DNA of 64,000 nt from Pseudophaeobacter flagellatus (GCF_021228235.1 NZ_JAJQRG010000005.1:62001-126000), one strand, 5' to 3'. Shown: positions 46,141 to 55,079, counted from the first letter of the stretch. Numbers and translations: made by a program. The notes: generated from the letters alone by a model not told the origin.

Positions 46141-47109
46141 TCATACCTTGATGTTGGTTAGGACGCGCATGACAATCAGATTGATCGTCAGCATGATCCC
46201 AACAAAGAAACAGGCAGGAATGAACCAGGGGTGATCCATGACGCCGTCGTAGTAGTGTGGATCCTTGACCAGGGTGGCAATCAGCGCCAGCAAGGGAAAG
46301 GCAGACAGGAATTTTCCTGACCACTGGGCCTCGGCCGTGATCGCCTTGACCCGGCGAAACAGCCGGAACCGCGCCCGGATCACCTTGGCCAGGCCGGCCA
46401 GAACTTCGGCCAGGTTGCCGCCCGATTGCTGCTGGATGGTCACTGCCACCGACAAAAACCGCAGATCCTGAATATCAAGCCGTTCGGCCATTTCCTTCAG
46501 GGCTTCGCCAATATCGCGGCCATAGGTACTTTCATCTGCGATGATGCCAAATTCGGTGGCCAGCGGGTCTTCGATCTCATTGGCGACGATCTGCACGGTC
46601 GAATTGAACGGATGGCCGACGCGCAGGCTGCGCACCATCAGTTCAACCGCGTCGGGCAGTTGCTCTTCAATCATGCTCATGCGTTTAGAGGCTTTTTTGT
46701 TGACCCAGAAGAACACACCGCCAATGCCGATGACAATCGCGGCCAGGATCCGCGCGGGCAGGGGGGTGCCGGTGCCGATGCTCAGCCCGATAAAGGCAAA
46801 GGTGGCAAGGCCCGCCATTATCAGCATCAGTTGCTTGGGGCTAAAGGCAATTGCCGCCTTCTGTGCCCGTTCCGCCAGCAAGGAGTAGAGCGGGATGGTT
46901 TTGGATTTCCCATGTTGCCCCATCTCTTTGCGCAGCTGCTCTAGCACCTGTTCGCGGGAACTGCCCTTTTCCATCATTTCAAGGCGACGGTTGACCTGAT
47001 TGTTCAGCCGGATGGATTTTCCAAAGGCCACCAGGTAGATGCCTTCAACCAGCACTACCACCCCAACAAAGATCAATAGATAGATGACCGGCTCTGCGCT
47101 CAGTTGCAT
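46141..47109 (-). CDS. tadB: Flp pilus inner-membrane platform protein TadB
   Basis: A 322-residue protein with an N-terminal membrane anchor (IYLLIFVGVVVLVEGIYLV), a paired segment (MLIMAGLATFAFIGLSIG, ILAAIVIGIGGVFFWV), the GspF domain (EEQLPDAVELMVRSLRVGHP, SVAVTIQQQSGGNLAEVLAG) and C-terminal helices. It partners TadC. It starts two bases after the cpaF stop. Confidence 0.96.
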   Translation of the reverse strand: MQLSAEPVIYLLIFVGVVVLVEGIYLVAFGKSIRLNNQVNRRLEMMEKGSSREQVLEQLRKEMGQHGKSKTIPLYSLLAERAQKAAIAFSPKQLMLIMAGLATFAFIGLSIGTGTPLPARILAAIVIGIGGVFFWVNKKASKRMSMIEEQLPDAVELMVRSLRVGHPFNSTVQIVANEIEDPLATEFGIIADESTYGRDIGEALKEMAERLDIQDLRFLSVAVTIQQQSGGNLAEVLAGLAKVIRARFRLFRRVKAITAEAQWSGKFLSAFPLLALIATLVKDPHYYDGVMDHPWFIPACFFVGIMLTINLIVMRVLTNIKV

Positions 47110-47111
47110 GT

Positions 47112-48557
47112 TCAGACCTCCACTTGGCTGGGTTCATAGATCGACGGCGGCAGATCGTAGCCCCAGAGACGGAAGCGCTCGGAATAGTGGCTGCGCACAC
47201 CGCTGGCGGTGAAATGGCCAATAATCTTGTTATCCGGCGTCAGGCCAACGCGCTGAAAGCGGAACAGCTCTTGCATCGAGATGACATCGCCTTCCATGCC
47301 TGTGATTTCGGTGATCGAAGTCATGCGGCGAGAGCCATCCTGCAGGCGCGAGGCCTGTACAATCACGTTCACCGCTGACGAGATCTGGCTGCGGACTGCT
47401 TTGATTGGCATTTCCATGCCGGCCATGGCGATCATGTTTTCCAGTCGCGAAATCCCATCGCGCGCCGAGTTGGCGTGAATGGTGGTCATCGACCCGTCGT
47501 GGCCGGTGTTCATCGCCTGCAGCATGTCGATGACTTCTTCGCCACGGGTTTCGCCAACGATAATGCGATCAGGCCGCATCCGCAGGGCGTTTTTCAGACA
47601 GTCGCGCGGGGAAACTTCGCCCTTGCCTTCCACATTGGGCGGGCGGCTTTCCATCCGGCCCACATGGGTCTGTTGCAACTGCAGTTCGGCGGTGTCTTCG
47701 ATGGTGAGGATACGTTCTGAATTGTCGATGAACGATGATAGCGCGTTCAGCGTGGTGGTTTTACCAGAGCCAGTCCCGCCCGAGACGATCACATTGAGCC
47801 GGGTAGAGACGGCCGCCTGAAGATAGGCTGCCATTTCTTCGGTGAAGGCGCCAAATTCAACCAGGTCATCAATGCCCAGCTTGTCTTTTTTGAATTTCCG
47901 GATCGAAACCAGCGAGCCATCCACTGCGACCGGGGGCACCATAGCGTTGAAACGCGAACCATCGGCAAGGCGGGCATCGACATAAGGGTGGCTTTCATCG
48001 ACCCGGCGACCAACGGCCGAGACGATCTTGTCGATGATCCGCATCAGGTGCTTTTCATCCTTGAAGGCGATATTGCTCAGCTGCAGTTTGCCGCTGCGCT
48101 CGATAAAGATCTGATGCGGACCATTGACAAGAATATCGCTGACGGTGTCATCCTGCAGCAGGGTCTCTAGCGGGCCAAGGCCGGTAACCTCGTCGTAGAG
48201 TTCCTTGTTCAGGGTCATTCGGTCTTCGCGGTTGAGTACAACGCCCTTTTCCTCAAGCAGCTCTGAGGCGATGGCCGATATCTCGCCGCGCAGTTCTGCT
48301 TCGGGGGCGGTTTCTAGGGCTGCCAGATTGAGGTTTTCCAGAAGATCGCGGTGGAGTTGAACCTTGATGTCGCTCAGTCGCTCCTGGCGTTTGCGCTCCT
48401 TGTCCTGGGCTGTGGCCTCGGCGGCAATACGCGCGGTTGTGGGGCGGCGCAGGCTGGCGCTTGGCCTGTCAGCCGACGCGGGGGCAGGGGCTGGGACCGC
48501 TGGTTTGGCGGTTTCTGCTTTTGGTTTTGCGATTGGCTTCTTGTATTTGGAAAACAT
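47112..48557 (-). CDS. cpaF: Flp pilus assembly ATPase CpaF/TadA
   Basis: Secretion-type hexameric ATPase that powers Flp pilus assembly. The 481 residues have a low-complexity Pro/Ala N-terminus (to about 50), an N-domain, Walker A SGGTGSGKTTTLNAL, the Asp box ILTIEDTAELQL, Walker B RMRPDRIIVGETRGEE and the His box MNTGHDGSMTTIHANSA. GGGGGT precedes the ATG. It sits between cpaE and tadB in the usual order. Confidence 0.97.
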   Translation of the reverse strand: MFSKYKKPIAKPKAETAKPAVPAPAPASADRPSASLRRPTTARIAAEATAQDKERKRQERLSDIKVQLHRDLLENLNLAALETAPEAELRGEISAIASELLEEKGVVLNREDRMTLNKELYDEVTGLGPLETLLQDDTVSDILVNGPHQIFIERSGKLQLSNIAFKDEKHLMRIIDKIVSAVGRRVDESHPYVDARLADGSRFNAMVPPVAVDGSLVSIRKFKKDKLGIDDLVEFGAFTEEMAAYLQAAVSTRLNVIVSGGTGSGKTTTLNALSSFIDNSERILTIEDTAELQLQQTHVGRMESRPPNVEGKGEVSPRDCLKNALRMRPDRIIVGETRGEEVIDMLQAMNTGHDGSMTTIHANSARDGISRLENMIAMAGMEMPIKAVRSQISSAVNVIVQASRLQDGSRRMTSITEITGMEGDVISMQELFRFQRVGLTPDNKIIGHFTASGVRSHYSERFRLWGYDLPPSIYEPSQVEV

Positions 48558-48601
48558 GAGAGACCCCCAAGGTTGCTCTATGACGTTTCAGAGGTTCGAA
48601 A

Positions 48602-49840
48602 CTAGGCGGCGGCCTCGGCCTCACTGGCCCCCAGATCATGCAGAGAGCGCGCCAATTTGGCGATCTCTTTGCGCAGAGGGTTCTTGGCGTTGGATGTGGC
48701 CAGCGGCAGCCCGTGGTCGCAGCTTTGGGTGATGGGCTTGCCGCCATCGGGCAGTTGCAGATCGATGGCAATGTCCAGGCTTTCGGCCATCCGTTTGACC
48801 CGGCTTTTACCGCTGAGATCGGTGAACTTTGGCGCCCGATTCAGGGCAAAGCGCAGCTTGTCAAAAGGTAGGCCTTCGGATTGCAGTGCCCGTTTCAGCC
48901 GCAGCGCGTTCTGGGCAGAGCGCATGTCCAGCTCGATCAGGGCGAAATATACATGCGCCATCTGCAGGATGGTTTCAGACCATTGCACCAGCGTATGAGG
49001 CATATCAATGACGACAAAATCAAAATGGCTGCGGGCCATTTCCACCACGCGTTCCACATCTTCGACTGTGATGTATTCGAGCGGAATCATTTCGCTGGGG
49101 GCGGTCAGAACCTGCAGTTTTTCCTGAAACGGCAACAGGGCCTGGCCAAACATTTCGGCATCCATGTTTTCGGTTTCGTTGAACATCTCCATCACCACCT
49201 CTCGGCGGGGCAGGTCCAGATAGGTGGATACAGATCCTTGCTGCATATCGAAATCCAACAGGCAGACCGAAGGCGATTTCTGCGTGCTCATTTCTGCCAG
49301 TTCCCAGGCGAGGTTCACGGCCAGGGTGGTCGAACCAGTGCCCCCGGCCAGCCCATGGCAAACGACAACCGCGCCTTCACGGCGGGCATTTTTCTTCAGC
49401 GGGTGCAGGGTGCTTGCAGCGACGGGCTCTGGTTCAGGGGTGCTCAGCCGGTCAATTGCCGCCTGTAATTCGCGTTCCGGCAGCGGGTAGGGGATAAATT
49501 CATCGGCCCCCTGGCGCAGCAGGGTATGCAACGCCGCTGGGCTGACCTCTTCGGCGATCAGGATTACCTTGATGTCGCGCGCCTTGGCCTGGCTGATGAT
49601 CTCTCCCATCTGGGCCAGGTTAGCTTCGTCTTCGCCATCCATCGCCAGGGCGACAAATTCGAGCGTTTCGGCTTCAGGTTGGGCAAAGAACGCTAGGGTT
49701 TCGTTAAAGCCCAGATCGCCCCAAGCCTCGCCCAGGGCCGCTTCCATATCTTCAATCAAGAGGTCAAAGTTCTGCACGTCGCGGCTGATGGTGCAGGCGA
49801 CAATGGCAGGGGTTTCTGTTTGTGATACTTCACTGCTCAT
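48602..49840 (-). CDS. cpaE: Pilus assembly protein CpaE/TadZ
   Basis: MinD/ParA-like ATPase that positions the Flp secretion machine. The 412-residue protein has an N-terminal receiver-like domain (KARDIKVILIAEEVSPAA, FIPYPLPERELQAAI) and a deviant Walker A (HGLAGGTGSTTLAVNLAWEL), where the second signature lysine is replaced by Ser-Thr-Thr. Walker-B-like CLLDFDMQQGSVSTYLDL follows. The start at 49840 has AGAGG nine bases upstream. The ATGATG at 49849 touches that ribosome site and is less likely. Confidence 0.94.
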   Translation of the reverse strand: MSSEVSQTETPAIVACTISRDVQNFDLLIEDMEAALGEAWGDLGFNETLAFFAQPEAETLEFVALAMDGEDEANLAQMGEIISQAKARDIKVILIAEEVSPAALHTLLRQGADEFIPYPLPERELQAAIDRLSTPEPEPVAASTLHPLKKNARREGAVVVCHGLAGGTGSTTLAVNLAWELAEMSTQKSPSVCLLDFDMQQGSVSTYLDLPRREVVMEMFNETENMDAEMFGQALLPFQEKLQVLTAPSEMIPLEYITVEDVERVVEMARSHFDFVVIDMPHTLVQWSETILQMAHVYFALIELDMRSAQNALRLKRALQSEGLPFDKLRFALNRAPKFTDLSGKSRVKRMAESLDIAIDLQLPDGGKPITQSCDHGLPLATSNAKNPLRKEIAKLARSLHDLGASEAEAAA

Positions 49841-49931
49841 CGACATCATCCTCTTGGTTTCAAAGTAGCCTGACGTAAGACGGAACGCAGGTTACCTCTG
49901 AGGCTTAATGTCGATGAAGATCTGGGCAAGA

Positions 49932-49951
49932 TTGGGGCCAAAAAGCCCCAA
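49932..49951 (-). other. Hairpin between OmpA-lipoprotein gene and cpaE
   Basis: TTGGGGC (49932-49938) and GCCCCAA (49945-49951) form a perfect seven-base stem in the 139-base gap. No uridine run follows in the direction of transcription. It may damp read-through from the cpaB-cpaC-ompA part to the cpaE-cpaF part, or protect an mRNA end. Confidence 0.45.
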
Positions 49952-49979
49952 ATGTAGGGAATTATTAAAGGAACCTTAC

Positions 49980-50609
49980 CTATTCTAGGTTGGCGCTCAG
50001 TGCTTGCTTGGACGTGAGCGTGGTAGTGGACACGGCGCTGGCCACATAGTCGCGGTAGACTATCTGCGCATATTTCCCGTCCAAAACCGTAGGATGGCGC
50101 TTCAGGAAGCCGCTGACCTCGGTCACTGTGCGGCGATTGCGGCGCTCGGCCTGTTGGGTCAGGATCAGGGGCTGGCTTTCACCCTGCGATACCATGGCCT
50201 CTAGGCGATTGCGGCTGATGCCACGGCTGACCAGATGGTTGACGGCAGCGCGAGCGCGGCGCAGGCCCAGGCGTTTGTTGTAGCTGCTGCTGCCAACAGA
50301 ATCGGTATGACCATAGACGCGGAAGCGCACTTCGGGAAATTGCTTGATCCAGCCGGCCTGACGATCCAGAACAGCGCGGGATTCGCCGTCCAGTCTGGCG
50401 TCATCAAAAGCAAAGTTGATGGTGGTTGGGACTTCCTCGGCAAAGCGCGTCGCCAGTTGGATGGCATAGCCATTTTCGCCGCTCATCATCGCGGCGTTAT
50501 TGCGCGTCGAGGCCCCCAGAAGGCTTTCATCCAAGGTCTCTCCCGCTTGGTTATAGCTGCAGGCTGTGATGCTAAGAACCAGCCCAACGAGGGTCATGCT
50601 TTTGATCAT
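49980..50609 (-). CDS. OmpA-domain lipoprotein of the tad locus
   Basis: A 209-residue lipoprotein whose signal ends in the lipobox SITAC, with Cys at 17. An OmpA-like peptidoglycan-binding domain spans about 65-165 (INFAFDDARLDGESRAVLDR, VYGHTDSVGSSSYNKRLGLR, SQGESQPLILTQQAERRNRR). It probably anchors the Flp secretin complex to the cell wall, as other OmpA members in tad loci are thought to do. I chose the ATG at 50609 because AAAGG sits ten bases before it and abuts the ATG at 50621. Confidence 0.92.
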   Translation of the reverse strand: MIKSMTLVGLVLSITACSYNQAGETLDESLLGASTRNNAAMMSGENGYAIQLATRFAEEVPTTINFAFDDARLDGESRAVLDRQAGWIKQFPEVRFRVYGHTDSVGSSSYNKRLGLRRARAAVNHLVSRGISRNRLEAMVSQGESQPLILTQQAERRNRRTVTEVSGFLKRHPTVLDGKYAQIVYRDYVASAVSTTTLTSKQALSANLE

Positions 50610-50629
50610 TTTCCCGGTCATCCTTTAGA

Positions 50630-52024
50630 TCAGTCCATCACATAGCCGTAAGAGCCGTTGAAGTCTTGCCTGGCGACTTCGCTGGCGGGGCCTTTCTGTG
50701 TATTGGCCGTACGGCCCAGCAGGAACAGTTCGGCCTCGCTTGGCGGCTTGATGCGATCGGTCGGCAGGCTGAGGGCTTCGCCACGGGTGGGCGTGACCAG
50801 GTGGGCGCTGACAATGATCACCAGTTCGGTCTGATTGCGCTGATAGTCGGCGCTGCGGAACAGGCTGCCAAGAATGGGCACATCGCCAATCCAAGGTACC
50901 TGCGAGCTGTTGTCGAGGAAATCATCCTGCACCAGACCAGCCACCGCAAAGCTTTCACCGTCGCGCAATTCAACCGTGGTAGAGGTTTCGCGCCGGGAAA
51001 AGGCGCTGACTTCCACCCCGCCGGTGGTGACGGAATTGGTGGTGTCGATGGCGGAAACGGCCGCGCGGAGTTCCAGGTTGATCAGATCGCCATCAACCAC
51101 ACGGGGAATAAAGTTCAGCTCGATGCCAAACGGTTTGAATTCAATGGAAAACGTGCCGCCCTCTTGTGCCACCGGGATCGGATATTCACCGCCCGCAAGA
51201 AACTTGGCCTCCTGGCCTGAAAGGGCCGAGAGATTTGGTTCGGCCAGGGTGCGAACCACCCCCTTTTTCTCAAGAGCCTCCAGCAGCAGGCCGACCTGCA
51301 TGGATCCGATGCCAAACTGAAAGGCCAGGGCACCGGCAATGCCGTCTTTGACTTCGAGCGGGCTGCCGAGGCCATTACTGCCAACCAGAAATTGCCCGGT
51401 CTCGCCAGCCGTATTGCCGTGTTGGCTGCCTAGGGCGATTGACGAATGCAGCGCCTTGGAGACCGAGCGCTGCATTTCAGCAAAGCGTACCTTGAGCATA
51501 ACCTGCTGCACACCGCCGACGCTCATCAGGTTGCTGACGCGTTCAGGGGCATAGCGTTCGGCCAGATCAAGGGCACGTTGCAGCCGGGCCGCGCTAGAGA
51601 CATTGCCGGACAGCACGATACCGTCATTGGCGGTGCGGACCTCGATCTTTTCACCGGGCAGGATCTGGCCAAGGCGCTGTTTGAATTCAGACACATCGGC
51701 CGCAACCCGTACGTTCACATTGGTGATCAACTGACCAGAGGCATCCAACAGGGTCAGCGTCGTCAACCCCGGCGATTTGCCCAGCACATAGATGGTGCGA
51801 TCCGATAGGGATGAGATATCGGCGATATTGGGGTTGGCAATGCTCAGCTCGGCAAAGGGGTCGTCGCTTTCGACCACCACCGCACGGTTCATTGGTACGT
51901 CCAGGGTGACAGAGGTGCCGCGTTTGACAACCCGCAGCCCATTGGCCTGCGCCATATCTGGCGCATTCATGCAGAGCAGCGAAAGCCCAGTGAGCGCCGC
52001 CGTCATAATTCTACGAATTTTCAT
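50630..52024 (-). CDS. cpaC: Flp pilus outer-membrane secretin CpaC/RcpA
   Basis: A 464-residue secretin forming the pilus exit pore. It has a signal peptide (MTAALTGLSLLCMNAPDMAQ), the pilus assembly N-terminal domain (GTSVTLDVPMNRAVVVESDD), a BON-like segment (IEVRTANDGIVLSGNVSSAA), and the secretin core with LLLEALEKKGVVRTLAEPNL and VPWIGDVPILGSLFRSADYQ. The ORF runs 60 codons further up, but the ATG at 52024 follows AGGCAGGT and yields the signal peptide. The stop is 20 bases before the OmpA gene. Confidence 0.96.
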   Translation of the reverse strand: MKIRRIMTAALTGLSLLCMNAPDMAQANGLRVVKRGTSVTLDVPMNRAVVVESDDPFAELSIANPNIADISSLSDRTIYVLGKSPGLTTLTLLDASGQLITNVNVRVAADVSEFKQRLGQILPGEKIEVRTANDGIVLSGNVSSAARLQRALDLAERYAPERVSNLMSVGGVQQVMLKVRFAEMQRSVSKALHSSIALGSQHGNTAGETGQFLVGSNGLGSPLEVKDGIAGALAFQFGIGSMQVGLLLEALEKKGVVRTLAEPNLSALSGQEAKFLAGGEYPIPVAQEGGTFSIEFKPFGIELNFIPRVVDGDLINLELRAAVSAIDTTNSVTTGGVEVSAFSRRETSTTVELRDGESFAVAGLVQDDFLDNSSQVPWIGDVPILGSLFRSADYQRNQTELVIIVSAHLVTPTRGEALSLPTDRIKPPSEAELFLLGRTANTQKGPASEVARQDFNGSYGYVMD

Positions 52025-52267
52025 GTGACCTGCCTTTCCGATCACGCCTCGATTTCGGGTCTTTTTGCCCGGTGTTGTGAGGCACTGTGCTGCAATTCGT
52101 GAATTATTGCAAGAATCAATGGCTTCTGAGGCGGCTTTGCTGTGGGTCGGCAGCAACAGACAAAACCGAGCCCCCCTGTCTGGGCGGCTCGGCACATGGG
52201 GCAATTTGTTGAGAACACATCAGTTATTGCCGGGGCTAGATGGTGGCCCCTGGGGCATCAGTCCCGA

Positions 52268-53128
52268 TCAGTTGGTGCAGGGGATCGGGATCTCGACCAC
52301 CTCTGCGCCGCGCCGGGTGCGGATGGTACAGACGCGTTTTTGCTCTACCGGCTCTGGTGTCTGGCGTTCGCCCAGCCCCAAAAGACTGCGCTGGTTCACC
52401 TCTATGACAGAAGCAACGGTATCGTCACCGGCCCCAACTAGCGATAGCGACAGCCGTCCGGTTGTCTGTGCCTGAGCCAGGGCCGCAACCTGTCCGGGCT
52501 GGACCGCAACGGTCACGGTACGGGCGATGGTTGCACCATTGGTTTCAGAGCTTGCGCTTTGGTCAACGGCGATCAGTTCAATGCTGGGTTCAATCAGTCG
52601 GGTAATGTCCTGATTGCCACCACCACTTTGGCCGCGTACCGACCCGGTCCAGTAAACGTCGACACGATCACCGGGGCGCAAAAAGCCGGAAACGCCAGAG
52701 GACACATCAACCTTGATCGCAAAGGCGCGCATGCCGCGCCGCAACTGCGAGGTAATCCCGGCACCCTGGCCAGGCTTGGTCAGCTTGGCGGTCAGCAGGG
52801 CCTCGTCCTTTTCCATGGTCCGCAGCACAACGCGCAGATCGCCGGGATTGGCCGGGGGAAACAACTCGTCAAGCGAGGTGAAGGCGCCCTCGGGGATGGA
52901 TTCGCTGGGCCAGCGCACCTTGCGCACGGCCTCTTTTGTCAGGCGTTCGCCGTATTTCAGGGGCTTGTTGGCAACAAATACATCTGTTGTCGGGATCACT
53001 TGGCCACGATTGGCGCGTTCCCGGGCAAGCTCAGTCTGGTAGGCGGTGATGTAGTTCTTGGCCATCATCACGGCGCCACCGGCGAGGGCGACCCCGACAA
53101 TCAGGACTAATCCAAACACTGCGCGCAT
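52268..53128 (-). CDS. cpaB: Flp pilus assembly protein CpaB/RcpC
   Basis: A 286-residue periplasmic protein with an N-terminal membrane anchor (VFGLVLIVGVALAGGAVMMA). A SAF domain follows (VFVANKPLKYGERLTKEAVR, RRGMRAFAIKVDVSSGVSG, LRPGDRVDVYWTG) that may bind peptidoglycan, then an RcpC-type domain (TVAVQPGQVAALAQAQTTGR). It is required for Flp pilus assembly with the secretin. AAAGG lies eight bases upstream. A 243-base gap without features separates it from cpaC. Confidence 0.95.
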   Translation of the reverse strand: MRAVFGLVLIVGVALAGGAVMMAKNYITAYQTELARERANRGQVIPTTDVFVANKPLKYGERLTKEAVRKVRWPSESIPEGAFTSLDELFPPANPGDLRVVLRTMEKDEALLTAKLTKPGQGAGITSQLRRGMRAFAIKVDVSSGVSGFLRPGDRVDVYWTGSVRGQSGGGNQDITRLIEPSIELIAVDQSASSETNGATIARTVTVAVQPGQVAALAQAQTTGRLSLSLVGAGDDTVASVIEVNQRSLLGLGERQTPEPVEQKRVCTIRTRRGAEVVEIPIPCTN

Positions 53129-53244
53129 GGTTGAGACCTTTCAATTTTAGTCCATACCCGACCAGAGTTCCCTGGCAAGGTCGGAGCTGTGTCGTGGGAA
53201 CAGGGGAGGCTCTGCATTCTGCATTAGCCTGGCTGGCGGAGGCG

Positions 53245-53421
53245 TCAGAAGAAATCGATGCTTTCCAGGTAGATTTTAGTATTCTCCGCTACGGTAGAGA
53301 TCGCAGTGGGCATCGTTGTGTAGATAATGGTAGCCAGTAGAACCACAACTGCGGTCATTACCACCCAGTCTACGGTTACGGCGCCGTCATCGCTGGCAAT
53401 GAACAACCAGAACTTTTTCAT
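53245..53421 (-). CDS. Flp-like pilin, second copy
   Basis: A 58-residue protein starting MKKFWLFIASDDGAVTVDWV. The short charged leader ending in Gly (DDGAVTVDW) and the hydrophobic helix (VMTAVVVLLATIIYTTM) are the Flp/TadE-type prepilin pattern, cut by CpaA after the Gly. It shares the leader core DxGAVTVDWV with the upstream pilin but differs in the rest, so it may be a minor or adaptor pilin. GAGGGTG precedes the ATG. A strong hairpin lies between the two pilin genes. Confidence 0.88.
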   Translation of the reverse strand: MKKFWLFIASDDGAVTVDWVVMTAVVVLLATIIYTTMPTAISTVAENTKIYLESIDFF

Positions 53422-53452
53422 AGCACCCTCGCAATCGTTCAGCCTAGGACAA

Positions 53453-53484
53453 GAGGCCACGTCCTTCGCAAAAGACGTGGCCTC
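53453..53484 (-). other. Perfect 11-base hairpin between the two pilin genes
   Basis: GAGGCCACGTC (53453-53463) pairs with GACGTGGCCTC (53474-53484) around a ten-base loop. It lies just after the first pilin gene in the direction of transcription, with only TTGT following it. It probably acts as a partial terminator or an mRNA stabiliser that lets the major pilin be made in excess. CCTAGG motifs flank it on both sides. Confidence 0.6.
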
Positions 53485-53527
53485 GGAACTTATGCAGGCC
53501 TAAGCCAATAGCCTAGGAGACAAGACC

Positions 53528-53746
53528 TTATGGCGTCACGGTTGCATTCGCGCCATCCACACCAACGGTATTGCTACCAGTTCTGGTGATGAAGGTTGCG
53601 GTGTCGGCGGAAACGGTGTCGGTGGCGGATTCGATGGCAGTGTATGCGGCACCGGCCAGGGCAGCAACGGCAGCGGTCAGAACAACCCAGTCAACAGTCA
53701 CGGCGCCAGAGTCGTCTTTACGGAAGTTTTTGATGAACTTGATCAT
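53528..53746 (-). CDS. flp: Major Flp pilin
   Basis: A 72-residue prepilin: MIKFIKNFRKDDSGAVTVDW, a short basic leader, cleavage expected after the Gly, then the hydrophobic polymerisation helix (VVLTAAVAALAGAAYTAIES) and a Thr/Asn/Gly-rich exposed tail. It forms the shaft of the Flp pilus used for surface attachment. GGAGGGA precedes the ATG, an unusually strong ribosome site that fits high expression. First gene of the tad run. The start at 53770 in the same frame is less likely. Confidence 0.93.
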   Translation of the reverse strand: MIKFIKNFRKDDSGAVTVDWVVLTAAVAALAGAAYTAIESATDTVSADTATFITRTGSNTVGVDGANATVTP

Positions 53747-54107
53747 TGTGTTGTCCCTCCAAAGGATCACTAAATATATTCGATGTCCTGACGACGTTGT
53801 TTCAGGGTCTGTCTCTCTCTCTCACCGACCCTGTGTCGCTTGGATGAATATATATAGCCGGGAGAGCATGGCAGCATTTGGGCTGGAATCTGGAAAACCC
53901 CGCCCAAATTTAACTTTTCCGCAAGGGGAGTTTTAACTAATTGATAATGTAGGTTTTATTTCTTTACCTTTTATCAATCTCAGAGGCCGTTCAGGGGCAT
54001 AAGGGGCGAAATAAGGCAATTTTGCCCGATTTTCCCCGCTAAAACTGGCTTTTGTCGCCGGGATCAGCGAGTCTGCTGGGCAAAAGACCCTTTGAGCGAG
54101 CACGGAT
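53747..54107. promoter_or_regulatory. tad operon leader and divergent transglycosylase promoter
   Basis: A 361-base AT-rich gap. Near the pilin start lies a hairpin made by CAGGGTC (53803-53809) and GACCCTG (53827-53833). Its loop is almost wholly a CT repeat on the plus strand, GA on the transcript. About 20 bases further out is TATATATA (53849-53856), a candidate -10 region for flp. The rest (53900-54060) is AT-rich and could hold regulator sites or the promoter of the divergent lytic transglycosylase. No ORF is convincing. Confidence 0.45.
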
Positions 54108-55007
54108 ATGACCAAGAGACCATTATTGGGGCTGCAGGTGCTATGTGTAGCTCTTGCCCTGGCCCAGGCTCCAGAACCTGCCGCAGCCCAGCAAAGTGGC
54201 GGCGCGACTGGCAGTGGCACCGATAATGGCAGGGGGGCGGATCGCGCCAAATCGGCGCCGCCGCCTTTTCCCAGTTTTGAAGCGCGGCGTGTCACCGCGC
54301 CAAAGCCGGGCACACCACCAAAGATCACCATCCAGATTACCGAGCCCGGGCCAGCGCCCGCAGATACGGTCACCAGCCCAGAGACCGCAAGCGGTCCGGC
54401 AGGGGACGCAGCAGAGGTTGGCCGCTATGGCTGGTTCTGGCAAAGGGTCCCTGCCGGGCTAGAGGGCGAGGGGAAGCGCAATCGGCTAGAGAGCGCGCTG
54501 GCCGCCCTGCAGAGCGCGCCGACGCCTGTTTCGACGCCAGGCCTGCAGCTGATGCAGCAGATCATACAAGAGCAGGCGGTGCCGATCCTGCTGTCTTCGG
54601 CGGGGACAAAGGTCTCGCCCGCGCTGGTCCTGGCGGTGATCGCGGTGGAATCCTCAGGTGAAAGCGATGCGGTGAGCACAGCGGGCGCCAGTGGGCTGAT
54701 GCAGCTGATGCCGGATACCGCTGCGCGCTTTGGTGTTGATGATGCGCTGAACGCCGCGCAAAATATCAGCGGCGGGATTCAATACCTGGATTGGTTGCTG
54801 GAAGAATTCTCGGGGGATGCAGTTCTGGCGCTGGCGGGTTACAACGCCGGAGAGGGCGCAGTACGGGCGCATCAAGGTGTGCCGCCCTTTGCCGAGACCC
54901 GCGACTATGTCCCCAAGGTGCTGGCTGCCTACCAGGTGGCACGGGCGCTTTGCCTGACCCCACCTGAGTTGATTTCCGATGGCTGCGTTTTTCGCCAATT
55001 GAAATAG
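54108..55007 (+). CDS. Lytic transglycosylase (SLT domain)
   Basis: Cleaves peptidoglycan glycan strands in the periplasm. The 299-residue protein has a signal peptide (LLGLQVLCVALALAQAPEPA), a disordered Pro/Ala/Gly region to about 100, and a Slt70-type catalytic domain at 160-285. The catalytic Glu lies in AVIAVESSGESDAVS, followed by ASGLMQLMPDTAARFG, NISGGIQYLDWLL, LALAGYNAGEGAV and TRDYVPKVLAAY. Its divergent position at the head of the tad operon suggests it opens the wall for the pilus, which is inference. Confidence 0.93.
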   Translation: MTKRPLLGLQVLCVALALAQAPEPAAAQQSGGATGSGTDNGRGADRAKSAPPPFPSFEARRVTAPKPGTPPKITIQITEPGPAPADTVTSPETASGPAGDAAEVGRYGWFWQRVPAGLEGEGKRNRLESALAALQSAPTPVSTPGLQLMQQIIQEQAVPILLSSAGTKVSPALVLAVIAVESSGESDAVSTAGASGLMQLMPDTAARFGVDDALNAAQNISGGIQYLDWLLEEFSGDAVLALAGYNAGEGAVRAHQGVPPFAETRDYVPKVLAAYQVARALCLTPPELISDGCVFRQLK

Positions 55008-55079
55008 GCGTCTGCGGGGCAGCGGGCAGAGAGAGCGGAGCCAGTCTCAATGGCCCCGCGTCTATTGGTTTTGCTCGGC

